The notes beneath the pieces were generated by a model that had not been told where the DNA came from, searched no databases, and saw only the letters and a list, made by a program, of their open reading frames with translations. Shown in pieces: positions 54,369 to 63,659 of a stretch of 64,000 nucleotides of DNA. Position numbers and translations under genes: made by a program. The DNA comes from Methylococcaceae bacterium (GTDB lineage: Bacteria; Pseudomonadota; Gammaproteobacteria; Methylococcales; Methylomonadaceae), in the NCBI GenBank assembly GCA_016715325.1, contig JADKAL010000008.1, forward strand, positions 62,001-126,000, in the 5' to 3' direction. How positions within the stretch are numbered: position 1 is the stretch's first letter; each line of letters begins with the position of its first letter.

Positions 54369-55470
54369 TTTTATCTCCTCCAGCTTTCGTAATATCAACA
54401 GTAATTTGGAAGCGTTCCTGCTTACTGACATTATCGCGGGTTACCGGCGATACGAACTTGGCATTTGCAAAAATATCGGAGGCTTCCAATACCGAAATCA
54501 GCGTTGAAGCGGCGGGCGATTCGCCTTGTATTTGTAATTGACCGCTGGCGTATTGCGCATAAGCCAGCCAAGTATCGTCTTTAATCAATTTGCTCAATGT
54601 GTCCAAAACGGCGACAACGGGGGGCTTTTCGGTTTTTTTATCGATTAATAATTTGGTTTCATTGACCAGGGCATCGACTTCCGCTTGTAATGATTTTATG
54701 TTTTTAGCTTCTTTTTCAATGCTATCGATCTTGTTTTGAAGCGCATTGACCGAGCGATATTCAAACCAAACCGGCAAAGCTAACGCCGTGATGAAAAGTA
54801 TCGCCACTAAACCGATGAGCGCTGCGTGAATTAACTGAGCGGTTTTATCGGTTTTTTCACGCAATTCTTCCGGTAATAGGTTGTATTCATCATCGTCCAG
54901 CTCAAGCTCGTTAGGCGACTCTTCGTAATCGACGAATTTCGGCGCCATTCCAAATGCTTTGATGTCTTGATAAAAACTATCCAATGTCGGTTTTGGCGTC
55001 AGAATCAACATGACTCGGATTTGCCCCGGCTCGTTGGCGACATTCAAAGTTTTTACAGAATAATAAGCCTGTTCGGGACTGAAAGGGGAGAAACGCGAAA
55101 GTTCGTATGTCACCACTTGGTAAAGGTTTTCCTTAGCGGCGCTTGGCAAGGAAAGTTCTTTTTGAATGGCAAATTGGCGAGTTAATCGAAATATCAGATC
55201 GGCTTTGGAAAACCGTTCGTCCGAGGCTAGCATGTCTTTGTATTTGGCTATGCCCGATTCATCGCGGTCGAATTTTCCAAGCGCTTCTTCTCTGCCTTCA
55301 GTCCAGTAACTAAGGTCGAATTGATTTTCTATTGGACGGACGATTAGCGTACCGTGCTGATTTATAACAAGTTGTTTAATTCTATCGGGAACGAGAAAAA
55401 TGAGTTCGCGTTTCCACCAGCGGAAGAATTTTTTGTAATCCAGCTCAATCGATGAGTTCAGGTTCGGCAT
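54355..55470 (-). CDS. gspL: Type II secretion protein GspL
   Basis: GspL ties the ATPase GspE to the membrane platform. The 371-residue protein has an actin-like cytoplasmic region (about 1-210, with ELSRFSPFSPEQAYYSVK), one membrane helix at about 217-238, a coiled coil and a PilN-like periplasmic domain. It overlaps gspK by 26 bases. Confidence 0.88.
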   Translation of the reverse strand: MPNLNSSIELDYKKFFRWWKRELIFLVPDRIKQLVINQHGTLIVRPIENQFDLSYWTEGREEALGKFDRDESGIAKYKDMLASDERFSKADLIFRLTRQFAIQKELSLPSAAKENLYQVVTYELSRFSPFSPEQAYYSVKTLNVANEPGQIRVMLILTPKPTLDSFYQDIKAFGMAPKFVDYEESPNELELDDDEYNLLPEELREKTDKTAQLIHAALIGLVAILFITALALPVWFEYRSVNALQNKIDSIEKEAKNIKSLQAEVDALVNETKLLIDKKTEKPPVVAVLDTLSKLIKDDTWLAYAQYASGQLQIQGESPAASTLISVLEASDIFANAKFVSPVTRDNVSKQERFQITVDITKAGGDKNGTD

Positions 55471-56488
55471 ATTCTTTTACGAGTAATTCACTCATTTCGT
55501 CGCTAAATAAGGGTTCTTGGTGTGCCGGATTGCGTCGCCACTTTAAAATTTTAAAAGCACTTGTTTGAGATGCATCGGCTGCAAAAACTTGATTGCCTCC
55601 AGACTTAGCAACGATTGCGGAGATGACCGCGCTGGTTTCGTCCTGCATCCGGGCTTCTGAAATAATGGTTACGGTTTCATTACCGCCTGCAACCGAGCCT
55701 CCGGATTTCAATAATGTCGATGGAAACTCCGGTGCAGGTTGCTCGGTCTTCGCGCTTTCAAGTCTAGATGCAACATAGGTTTCTATCAAGCCGGCATCTA
55801 GTCCGGGTAGTAAATTCAATACTTTAGTTGTTGCTTGTTTCAGGTTAACCTGTGCTTGGCTTGAATAAACCGTGATTACCGGCTCTAGCCAGTTATACAA
55901 ACGATCATCCATTCCTAATACCATCTGCAACTCTTCCATTGTCTGAAAAGGTTTGTTTCGAGGTTGATATTTTAATCCGGCTTTCCGGTATTCTCTTTTT
56001 TCAGCGCCGTCGATATTAAGCAAGTCGTCCGGGTCTCGCCAATCCATAATTGCACCGATGATTTTGGGCTGACGATCTTCATCGACAGGCGATTGCGCCA
56101 TCAGACTTTGCAATAAAGCTAAATTTGCTTTGTTGATGTTAATTTTCCCGGCTTCGGAAATGAGTCTTAAGCGGACTTGCGTATCGCCGAAATCCACCTG
56201 ATAAATATTTCCATCGGCCCGCCAGCGTTTGTTCTGGTCCGTACTTAGTAACATCATTTCGGCATAAGCGATGCCGGCTTCCGCTGCTGCTGCGGCGGCG
56301 GCATTATCTTTAATCCCAGCCGTGATAGTCGATTCTCTTCGCATCGTTAAGGCAAAACTGCCTGCCATGATGGTTAAAAGACTCAATACCCAAAGCACAA
56401 GGATTAAAGCGAATCCTTTTTTTGTTGATTTTACAACAGAATGGGATGATTTCCTAACAAAGGGGATAGGGTTGGCGTTGCGCTTCAC
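55445..56488 (-). CDS. gspK: Type II secretion minor pseudopilin GspK
   Basis: GspK caps the pseudopilus. The 347-residue protein has a prepilin cleavage site at KKG-FALILVLWVLSLLTI after a 24-residue leader, lacking Glu5 as usual for GspK, and the helical insert with ININKANLALLQSLMAQ and MDWRDPDDLLNIDGAEK. The GTG start overlaps the gspJ stop by one base (TAGTG). Confidence 0.93.
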   Translation of the reverse strand: MKRNANPIPFVRKSSHSVVKSTKKGFALILVLWVLSLLTIMAGSFALTMRRESTITAGIKDNAAAAAAAEAGIAYAEMMLLSTDQNKRWRADGNIYQVDFGDTQVRLRLISEAGKININKANLALLQSLMAQSPVDEDRQPKIIGAIMDWRDPDDLLNIDGAEKREYRKAGLKYQPRNKPFQTMEELQMVLGMDDRLYNWLEPVITVYSSQAQVNLKQATTKVLNLLPGLDAGLIETYVASRLESAKTEQPAPEFPSTLLKSGGSVAGGNETVTIISEARMQDETSAVISAIVAKSGGNQVFAADASQTSAFKILKWRRNPAHQEPLFSDEMSELLVKEYAEPELID

Positions 56489-57198
56489 TACTGATCACCC
56501 GGAAAGGAATTGTTTTCTAAACCGGCCGCTTCCGCTTGCGCTTGCTCTTCATCGGACTGACCTGTATTACTCGAGTCTGAAGATTGACCGGTAAACTTCA
56601 TATCGAAAAGCATGTCGGGCCAATAACTGCCGTCGTCGCGTTCTATCTTGATTTTGACCAAGCGCGGTTGCGATTCTTGTTGCCAAACATCCTGCCAATA
56701 GCCTTCGCCTTGAATATCGTCCGAACCGAAATAGCTGAGCGAGAAACTGCTGACATGATTTAATAACGTAACCTCTTCCTTGCGCCATTCTTCGCCTTCA
56801 GCCGACGGGAAAAAGGGTGTTATGGACACTTGAATGGATTGGCCTTCGTCGTCCTTCATTAATTTTAGTGAAAATAGCTGTAAACCGGTTTTTTTGGCGC
56901 TGGCGGGAAACGAAGAAACAAATTGGATTTCGTCGTGTTTTCCTTGAAAAGCGAATACGCGGCTGTCCTTTTCGCTAAAGTCGTCCCATAACGGCAGGGC
57001 GGTGGTGAGATGATGCTGAAAAAATTGATAAACAACCGCAGCATCGTTAACTTCCGCAATTTTATCTTCTCCTTTTTGCCAGCTTTCCGCACAGGTTTTC
57101 ATGCTGCTAAATAGCAAAACCACCATGATGCCGAGTAGCGTCATGGCAATCAGCACCTCGATTAAAGTAAATCCGGCGTTAATTTTGCGAAGAGACAT
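56488..57198 (-). CDS. gspJ: Type II secretion minor pseudopilin GspJ
   Basis: The 236-residue protein begins with a short leader and the prepilin motif AG-FTLIEVLIAMTLLGIMV with Glu5. The body is beta-rich and ends in an acidic Gln/Glu tail. It overlaps gspI by 20 bases and gspK by one. Confidence 0.92.
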   Translation of the reverse strand: MSLRKINAGFTLIEVLIAMTLLGIMVVLLFSSMKTCAESWQKGEDKIAEVNDAAVVYQFFQHHLTTALPLWDDFSEKDSRVFAFQGKHDEIQFVSSFPASAKKTGLQLFSLKLMKDDEGQSIQVSITPFFPSAEGEEWRKEEVTLLNHVSSFSLSYFGSDDIQGEGYWQDVWQQESQPRLVKIKIERDDGSYWPDMLFDMKFTGQSSDSSNTGQSDEEQAQAEAAGLENNSFPGDQ

Positions 57199-57610
57199 TG
57201 TTTTTAGGCGCCAGTTTTAACGTTGCAATTTGTAGTTGACGGTTATCGCTATCGTCGCCGTCGCCCCATTCCACGATAGCGTTGACTTTATAGAGCTCGG
57301 CAGTTACATTTTTAGGATCGATAGCTTCACCTGTTATCGTGTAGGGGCGGATGTTTAAAGACCAATGGTATTTGTCGTTTTCGATGCCTGTGCTTTGATG
57401 ATCTTTGAGGGTGATTTCGGTACCGGCTTTAGCAACGAGCGATTCGGCAATTTGTACGGCAACGGTATAGTCTTCAGCGGTTATGGCGGTTTTGACGCCG
57501 CCGGAAAAAATGTTGAGCATGATGCCTAAAGACAACGATAGAATCGAAAAGGCGATCAGAATTTCTAAAAGCGAAAATCCGTTTTGCCGGGACGGCTTAC
57601 TTGTTTTCAA
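57179..57610 (-). CDS. gspI: Type II secretion minor pseudopilin GspI
   Basis: The 143-residue protein has the prepilin motif NG-FSLLEILIAFSILSLSL and AEDYTVAVQIAESLVAKAG typical of GspI. It starts with TTG inside the end of gspH (14-base overlap), the only start that keeps the leader. Confidence 0.9.
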   Translation of the reverse strand: MKTSKPSRQNGFSLLEILIAFSILSLSLGIMLNIFSGGVKTAITAEDYTVAVQIAESLVAKAGTEITLKDHQSTGIENDKYHWSLNIRPYTITGEAIDPKNVTAELYKVNAIVEWGDGDDSDNRQLQIATLKLAPKNNVSSQN

Positions 57611-58130
57611 GTTCGATTTGTCCGGTTAGCCAATTGATGTCGATTTGCCAAAGAACGCCGTTTCGCTCCAGTTTGATTCGTCCGCCGGTGGATGAGCCGT
57701 CTGGAAAGAAGCGTATTCCGGCTTCACCCTCACCGTTTAGTTCTTCCTGAGCCGTTACCACGGTGAGCTCGATGTTTTCGGGAAGGGTGAAAACTTTATC
57801 GCGTCCACTAACGGTGTAGCTGTTCTCATTCAAGTTGAGCAACACAGTCGTTTCTTCATGCGCTATTAGCGCTTGACCTTTTGCAAAACGTAAGGCCGAA
57901 ACCAAGTCCCTGGCGGCCGATTGATGGCCGGTGGCGTCGTTCCCGGAGTTGATATTCAGTCCGATGACCGAAAATCCCAAAATAACGAGAAATAACACTA
58001 ACAACAGCTCCAATAAGGTAAAGCCTTGTTGGTTAGAAGTTGTTTTGACACAGTTAAACCGAAAATTCGACCGGCGATATTCCTCAGCGATTCTTATACG
58101 ATGTTGATTATGCGAACGGTAAGACGACAT
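57597..58130 (-). CDS. gspH: Type II secretion minor pseudopilin GspH
   Basis: The 177-residue protein has the prepilin motif QG-FTLLELLLVLFLVILGF and a beta-rich body with SAARDLVSALRFAKGQALIA. The leader of about 36 residues before the cleavage glycine is unusually long; no closer start codon is available in frame. A TTG four codons before the chosen ATG is possible. Confidence 0.88.
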   Translation of the reverse strand: MSSYRSHNQHRIRIAEEYRRSNFRFNCVKTTSNQQGFTLLELLLVLFLVILGFSVIGLNINSGNDATGHQSAARDLVSALRFAKGQALIAHEETTVLLNLNENSYTVSGRDKVFTLPENIELTVVTAQEELNGEGEAGIRFFPDGSSTGGRIKLERNGVLWQIDINWLTGQIELENK

Positions 58131-58223
58131 TGGCGTTATCAAAGAAAAAACCGGGTTTGCAATGCTTTCTAAAATAGAGTTGCTAACAAATTACAGCATT
58201 CCCGATTTCGCCTCTTGGGTTAT

Positions 58224-58652
58224 TTATTCCCAGCTATTAAGATCTTGGTCCTCGCCTTCGCCGCCTTCTTTACCGTCCGCGCCGAGCGACGAAATATCGA
58301 ACTTGCCGTGCTCGCCGGGCGAGGTATATCTATATTCGTTATTCCAGGGGTCGAGCGGTACTTTGGCTTTTCGTAAGTACGGCCCGTTCCAGCGTTGGAT
58401 GTCGCCTGGGTTTTCAATCAAGGCATTTAAGCCTTGTTCGGAGGTCGGGTAGCTGCCGACATCCAGTTTATACATATCCATTGTTTGAGATAGATCTTCA
58501 ATTTGGACTTTGGCGGCTCTAACTTTGGATTCGCCCATGTGTTTCATGACTTGCGGCCCTACCAGCCCCGCCAACATGGCAATAATGCCGAGTACGACCA
58601 ATAACTCCAGTAAGGTAAAGCCTTGTTGTTTAAGTGTGTTTTGTTGTTTCAT
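58224..58652 (-). CDS. gspG: Type II secretion major pseudopilin GspG
   Basis: The 142-residue main pseudopilin subunit has QG-FTLLELLVVLGIIAMLAG with Glu5, SYPTSEQGLNALIENPGD and the calcium-loop end DISSLGADGKEGGEGEDQD. It begins 12 bases after gspF. Confidence 0.97.
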   Translation of the reverse strand: MKQQNTLKQQGFTLLELLVVLGIIAMLAGLVGPQVMKHMGESKVRAAKVQIEDLSQTMDMYKLDVGSYPTSEQGLNALIENPGDIQRWNGPYLRKAKVPLDPWNNEYRYTSPGEHGKFDISSLGADGKEGGEGEDQDLNSWE

Positions 58653-58664
58653 TGTTATTTTCCG

Positions 58665-59883
58665 TTAAAAAGCCAAATCGTTTACGCTCAATATTGCCAG
58701 TAGTATAGAAACGATGATACCCGCGATCATCAATCCTAACGTGATAATTAATGCGGGTTCGAGCAGCGCCAGCAAGCGGGTAATGGAGGTTCGTAGTTGT
58801 TTATCGTACATCATAGCAACGCGCATCAACATTTCTTCCAGCCGTCCGGTTTCTTCGCCCATCTTGATCATTTGCATGGCCATTTTGGGGAAAATGCCTT
58901 TGTTATGCAACGCATCGTACATATGTTTGCCTTGCTTAAGTTGTTCTTCCGTTTCTTGTATAGCATCTGCCAGCACCAGATTGTCGACCGTTTCCCGTAC
59001 GATCACCATGGCAGACAGTATGGAAACGCCATTGCCCAATAAAGTTCCCAAGGTACGGCTAATATTTGCGGTTTCTTTATTGAGAATGATGGTTCCGGCG
59101 AGGGGAAGCTTTAAAAACAGGCGATCCCATACTTTTTTTCTGACCGGATCGGCTAGTTGATATTTCATATAACTTGTCGCTAATAAAACCGCCCCAACCA
59201 ATATCCACCAGTAGTTTTGTAACCAGTCCGCCAGTCCCACGACGATTTGCGTCGAAACCGGCAATTCCTTACCCGCGCTGGCAAACATTTCGGTGAATTG
59301 TGGAACCACAAACGTCAGCATAACGAACAACGAAGCTAACGACATGACCAGCAAGATAGCAGGGTAAATCAATGCAGTACTGACCGTGTCTTTCAATTCT
59401 TGCGAACGTTCAAGGTATTCGGCCAAGCGCGCAAGTACTTCGCCTAAATTGCCGCCCGCTTCGCCGGCACGGAGCATGTTCAAATAAAATTTGGAGAAAA
59501 TACCGGTCTGTTTTTCAAGTGCATCGGCCAGGGACGAGCCGCCTTTGACTTTTTCCAGTACTTTGCTGATAAGTTTGCTTAAGCGTTCGTTATCGTCGGT
59601 TAGATCGATTAAAACCGATAACGACTTATCCAAAGGCAAGCCTGATTCCAGTAAGGTTGCCAGTTCGCCGGTAAACATGCCGATGTCTTTTTGCGACAAT
59701 TTGTTTTGTTTTCCGCCTAAGCTTAATCCTAAAAATGATCTCCCAGTCGCTACCGTTACACTGACCGGGATATAACCTTCCGATTGCAGGCTGGAAATGA
59801 GGGATTTTTCATCGCTGGCGTCCCGGATAGCTTCTTCGGTTTCCCCCGAAGCTGTTGATCGCTTTATATTTGAATAAAGGCAT
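58665..59883 (-). pseudogene. gspF: Type II secretion inner-membrane protein GspF, frameshifted
   Basis: GspF is the polytopic platform protein. The ATG at 59883 starts PLFKYKAINSFG, the normal GspF N-terminus, but the frame stops after 25 residues. One base removed from the five-base G run (59843-59847, C on the plus strand) restores GETEEAIRDASDEKSLISSL and joins the long frame that contains the rest. The repaired protein has 405 residues, the usual length, with both F domains (LNMLRAGEAGGNLGEVLARL and MIKMGEETGRLEEMLMRV) and three membrane segments. As it stands only a 344-residue protein lacking about 60 residues could be made from an internal start at 59699. A sequencing error is the simplest explanation; gene loss or slippage are alternatives. 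Confidence 0.85.
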
Positions 59884-59895
59884 GATTTTTTCCGC

Positions 59896-61596
59896 TCAAG
59901 CCTCTGACGTCACGCGCATGACTTCTTCGATAGTGGTCGTGCCTTTGATGGCGCGGATCAACCCGTTTTCAAACATGGTCGTCATGCCTTCTTCAATCGC
60001 TAGTTTTTGAATAGCACCGGCTTCTTCGTGCGCCATGATTAGTTTTCTAAGGGGATCGGTCATTTGCAGGAATTCGATAATCGCCATTCGCCCCCGATAG
60101 CCCATGTCGCGGCAAGCTGCACAGCCGACGGGTTTGTAGAGGATAATGTCGCCTTCCGGAGCAAAACGGCGTAAACGAAGTTCGTCGATAACCTCGGGCG
60201 GCGCAGGATAGGGCGCTTTACAATCAGGGCAAAGTTTACGTACCAGCCGTTGCGCCAAAATACCGTTTACGGTGGAGGTTAGCAGGTATTCTTCCAGTCC
60301 CATATCCAGCAGCCGGGTGACACCGCCTGCGGCATCGTTGGTATGCAGAGTTGATAATACCAAGTGACCGGTCAGGGCCGATTGTACTGCGATTCGTGCT
60401 GTTTCAAGGTCGCGCATCTCGCCGATCATGATGACATCAGGGTCTTGCCGGACGATGGATCGTAAAGCCGCCGCAAAGGTCAGCCCGATCTGGGGCTTAG
60501 CTTGGATTTGGTTAACGCCTTCCATTTGATATTCCACCGGATCTTCGACGGTGATGATCTTACGTTCAGACGTGTTTAATACCTTCAGTGCAGCATACAT
60601 CGAGGTCGATTTACCGCTTCCGGTAGGACCCGTAATTAAAATGATGCCGTGCGGCATGGCTAGGACGTCCAGGAATTGATCGAGATGTCGTCCCTCGAAT
60701 CCCAGAGCTTGGAAGTCGAAAACCGTGTTTTCTTTGTCGAGTAAACGGATAACAACGCTTTCGCCGTACATGGTCGGAATGGTCGAAACCCGTAAATCCA
60801 GCTCTTTGCCCAGCATTTGGACTTTAATTCGACCGTCTTGCGGTAATCGGCGTTCAGCGATGTTTAATTTCGCCATGATCTTGATACGCGAAATCACAGC
60901 GGCGGTCGATTTAACCGATGGCGCATCGATTTCCTTCAAAACGCCGTCAACGCGTAACCTGACTTTTAAAGATTGTTCGAAAGGTTCAATATGGATGTCC
61001 GAGGCGCGGGTTTCAATCGCCCTTTGCATGATGAGGTTTACCATCTTGATAACGGGGGCTTCGCTCGCCAGATCTTTTAAATGTTCCAGATCTTCTTCGC
61101 CGATGTCGTCTCCGCCGAGGTCTTCGATGGTTTTTTCCATTGCCGTACGGCCTTCGCCGTATTGGACTTCGAGAGCGGCATCGATTTCCGACAGTAAACC
61201 CACTTTCGCGACGATATTTTTCCCTGTGATTAGTTTTAAGGAATCGATAACGAATTCGTCTTCCGGATCCATCATGGCAACCGTGATCGATTGTTCGTCT
61301 TGACCTAAACCGATCAGATGGTATTGCTTTAGAAAACGTAAGGATATGTTTTCCGGAAGTTGCGTTTCCAGTGGGTATAGTTCCGGTTTTACTTTCTCAT
61401 ACAAACCCGATTCTACGAATGCATCGGCGACATCGAGTTCCGAACATAAGCCGAGTTTAACCAGAAGTTGAGGCAGGCTTTCCGATACCGACGTTTTTTT
61501 TACCCGCTCGACTTTTTTAAGTTCCGAGGCAGACACTTTATCCCGCTGTTTTAGGATGCCGAGTAAGGCCTGATAAGGTTCAGCTTGTTGAGTCAT
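59896..61596 (-). CDS. gspE: Type II secretion ATPase GspE
   Basis: GspE powers pseudopilus assembly. The 566-residue protein has the N1 domain, Walker A GPTGSGKSTSMYAAL near residue 330, Walker B-type VIMIGEMRDLETARIAVQSALTGH, the His box LSTLHTNDA, and the tetracysteine zinc motif CPDC and CAAC. It is the first gsp gene and precedes gspF by 12 bases. Confidence 0.97.
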   Translation of the reverse strand: MTQQAEPYQALLGILKQRDKVSASELKKVERVKKTSVSESLPQLLVKLGLCSELDVADAFVESGLYEKVKPELYPLETQLPENISLRFLKQYHLIGLGQDEQSITVAMMDPEDEFVIDSLKLITGKNIVAKVGLLSEIDAALEVQYGEGRTAMEKTIEDLGGDDIGEEDLEHLKDLASEAPVIKMVNLIMQRAIETRASDIHIEPFEQSLKVRLRVDGVLKEIDAPSVKSTAAVISRIKIMAKLNIAERRLPQDGRIKVQMLGKELDLRVSTIPTMYGESVVIRLLDKENTVFDFQALGFEGRHLDQFLDVLAMPHGIILITGPTGSGKSTSMYAALKVLNTSERKIITVEDPVEYQMEGVNQIQAKPQIGLTFAAALRSIVRQDPDVIMIGEMRDLETARIAVQSALTGHLVLSTLHTNDAAGGVTRLLDMGLEEYLLTSTVNGILAQRLVRKLCPDCKAPYPAPPEVIDELRLRRFAPEGDIILYKPVGCAACRDMGYRGRMAIIEFLQMTDPLRKLIMAHEEAGAIQKLAIEEGMTTMFENGLIRAIKGTTTIEEVMRVTSEA

Positions 61597-61620
61597 TTAG
61601 GTTGCTGTTATTTAATAAAT

Positions 61621-62622
61621 TTAACGTTTTGATAACACAGATTCGGCTTGATAGATAACGGTATGTTCGTCAATATCCCTTATTGAATAATCTTCCTTAT
61701 CGAGCTTGTAGGGGTTAACCGTGGAATGCGATTTTATCACCTTGTTAATATCCGTTTGATATACCCTGCTGACGGGAGTTGGCCCGAAAATTGTAATCGA
61801 CGGCCTATTTAACGCCCAAGCCATGTGGGTTGGGCCGGTGTCGTTACCGATCACCAAATCGGCGCGTCCGATTACTGATTTTAAATCATTCATATCCATT
61901 TTCGGCAATATCTTAATATTAGCACATTGCTTTGCCATCCATTCCGCTTTGGTCTTTTCTTGCTCATTGCCCCACGAAATAAGGCAATTTTCTTGCAATG
62001 CTAGTGCGATGTTCACGAACTTTTCAGCTGGATAGTTCCTGCTTTCCCAGGTCGATCCGATGACCATTACTACCGTTTTGCGGTTTTCCGGAAAATAACT
62101 ATCAAGCTTTGGATTTGCATTTTGCCAGTATAAAAAGGGCTTTTTTTCATAGATATCCAAGCCTTTAATTTTAATATCCAACGGTTTGGACAGTACTATC
62201 GCATTACGGTCTATCGTATTTTCATCATAAGCACATTCGACTGTTACATCGTAAAACCAGGAGGCGACCGATTCACGGATAGAATTTTTATTAAATCCGG
62301 CAACATTTTTGCCTAAAAATCGGGCTGTAATAGCGGACTTTATTAATCCTTGCGCATCGATTACAAGATCGTATCCATTTTCGGCATATCGACGGACTTT
62401 CCGTATTTCATGGAAAATGCCGAGTTTATTTTTTTTCAATCCTTTAAGATCGACAGTTAGAATCTGCGAAATATCGGGATTATATTGCAAAACACCGGCA
62501 AATCGCTCTTCAACAACCCAGTCGATTTCAATATCGGGACGTTGTTTCTTGATAAATTGCAGGGCAACCATCGCATGAACAATATCGCCTAAGGCTGACA
62601 GCTTTACGATGGCTATGCGCAT
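61621..62622 (-). CDS. waaC: Lipopolysaccharide heptosyltransferase I
   Basis: The GT9 glycosyltransferase adds the first heptose to Kdo of the LPS core. The 333-residue protein has KLSALGDIVHAMVALQF at the start, VIDAQGLIKSAI and the donor-site stretch VIGNDTGPTHMAWALNRPSI. It lies 7 bases after waaF. Its sequence (DENTIDRNAIVLSKPL and Lys/Asn/Ile-rich composition) looks more like epsilonproteobacterial WaaC as I remember it than like gammaproteobacterial forms, which hints at transfer. Confidence 0.92.
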   Translation of the reverse strand: MRIAIVKLSALGDIVHAMVALQFIKKQRPDIEIDWVVEERFAGVLQYNPDISQILTVDLKGLKKNKLGIFHEIRKVRRYAENGYDLVIDAQGLIKSAITARFLGKNVAGFNKNSIRESVASWFYDVTVECAYDENTIDRNAIVLSKPLDIKIKGLDIYEKKPFLYWQNANPKLDSYFPENRKTVVMVIGSTWESRNYPAEKFVNIALALQENCLISWGNEQEKTKAEWMAKQCANIKILPKMDMNDLKSVIGRADLVIGNDTGPTHMAWALNRPSITIFGPTPVSRVYQTDINKVIKSHSTVNPYKLDKEDYSIRDIDEHTVIYQAESVLSKR

Positions 62623-62629
62623 TGATTCG

Positions 62630-63658
62630 TTAATCGCCGATAAGTTCCATAATCCGTTCCGGCTTTATTCCGGTTAGACATTTTGTATGCTCGGGATGAG
62701 CGACTGGATACAGCGGGCAGATGCGTTTTCGGCAAGGCGAACAAGGCAAATTCAGCGATACCGATGTTGCAGAGGCGCATAAAGGCGGTGCAAATTCAGG
62801 TGGAGTCGAACCGTACAGGGCGATGACTTTTTTATTTAGGGCGGCAGCTAGGTGCATTAGCCCTGAATCGTTGGCGACTACTGTATTGGATAGCGACATC
62901 AAATCGATTGCTTCGATTAAAGTTGTCTGACCGACAAAGTTTCGGCATTGGTTATTGGTAAGCTGCACGATTGTTTCCGCCGATTCTTTATCTTTCTCGG
63001 AACCTAAAAGCCACACTTGCCAGCCTTGTTCGATTTTAGCTTTAGCGACTTCGGCAAAATGTTCGGCAGGCCAGCGTTTGGACGGGCCGAATTCTGCGCC
63101 GGGGCATAAGGCCAAAATTTTTCCGTCCGCCGAAATGTTGAATTTTTCGATAACAGCCCTTTGTCCGTCGGTGCTTGTTATGAGCGAGGGTTGCGTGAAA
63201 GCAGGCGGTTGCGGACTGGAAACGGGTAAGCCAAGCGCGACAAAGCGCTGCACCGTCATAGTCAAGGCTTGTTTATCCAACGTTCTCGCATCATTCAATA
63301 AACCCCAGCGGCATTCGCCGATAAAGCCGGTTCGCTTGGGGATACCCGCAAAGAAAGGAATGAGGGCGGATTTCCAGGAATTCGGTAATACAATGGCTTG
63401 ATCGTATCGTTCTGACCGAAGCGGCTTTCCTAACCTAAAGCGAGCTAAAAGCCCGAATTCGCCATGCTTCAAGGACATGGGAATGCCTTTCAACACTTCC
63501 GGCATCCGTTCCAACAAAGGCAACGACCACGGGGGCGCCAGCACATCGATTTGGCAATCGGGAAAAGAAACTTTCAAGGACATGAACAGGCTTTGCGCCA
63601 TAACCATGTCCCCGACCCAAGACGGCCCGACAACCAGGATTTTTGCCGGATTGCTCAA
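62630..63658 (-). CDS. waaF: Lipopolysaccharide heptosyltransferase II
   Basis: WaaF adds the second heptose of the LPS inner core. The 342-residue GT9 protein has ILVVGPSWVGDMVMAQSLF, ALCPGAEFGPSKRWPAEHFAEVA and VANDSGLMHLAAALNKKVIALYGS. The C-terminal cluster CSPCRKRICPL is usual for the family. The start is a TTG one base after the ilvE stop, with an in-frame stop shortly upstream, so translation is probably coupled to ilvE. Confidence 0.94.
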   Translation of the reverse strand: MSNPAKILVVGPSWVGDMVMAQSLFMSLKVSFPDCQIDVLAPPWSLPLLERMPEVLKGIPMSLKHGEFGLLARFRLGKPLRSERYDQAIVLPNSWKSALIPFFAGIPKRTGFIGECRWGLLNDARTLDKQALTMTVQRFVALGLPVSSPQPPAFTQPSLITSTDGQRAVIEKFNISADGKILALCPGAEFGPSKRWPAEHFAEVAKAKIEQGWQVWLLGSEKDKESAETIVQLTNNQCRNFVGQTTLIEAIDLMSLSNTVVANDSGLMHLAAALNKKVIALYGSTPPEFAPPLCASATSVSLNLPCSPCRKRICPLYPVAHPEHTKCLTGIKPERIMELIGD

Positions 63659-63659
63659 A

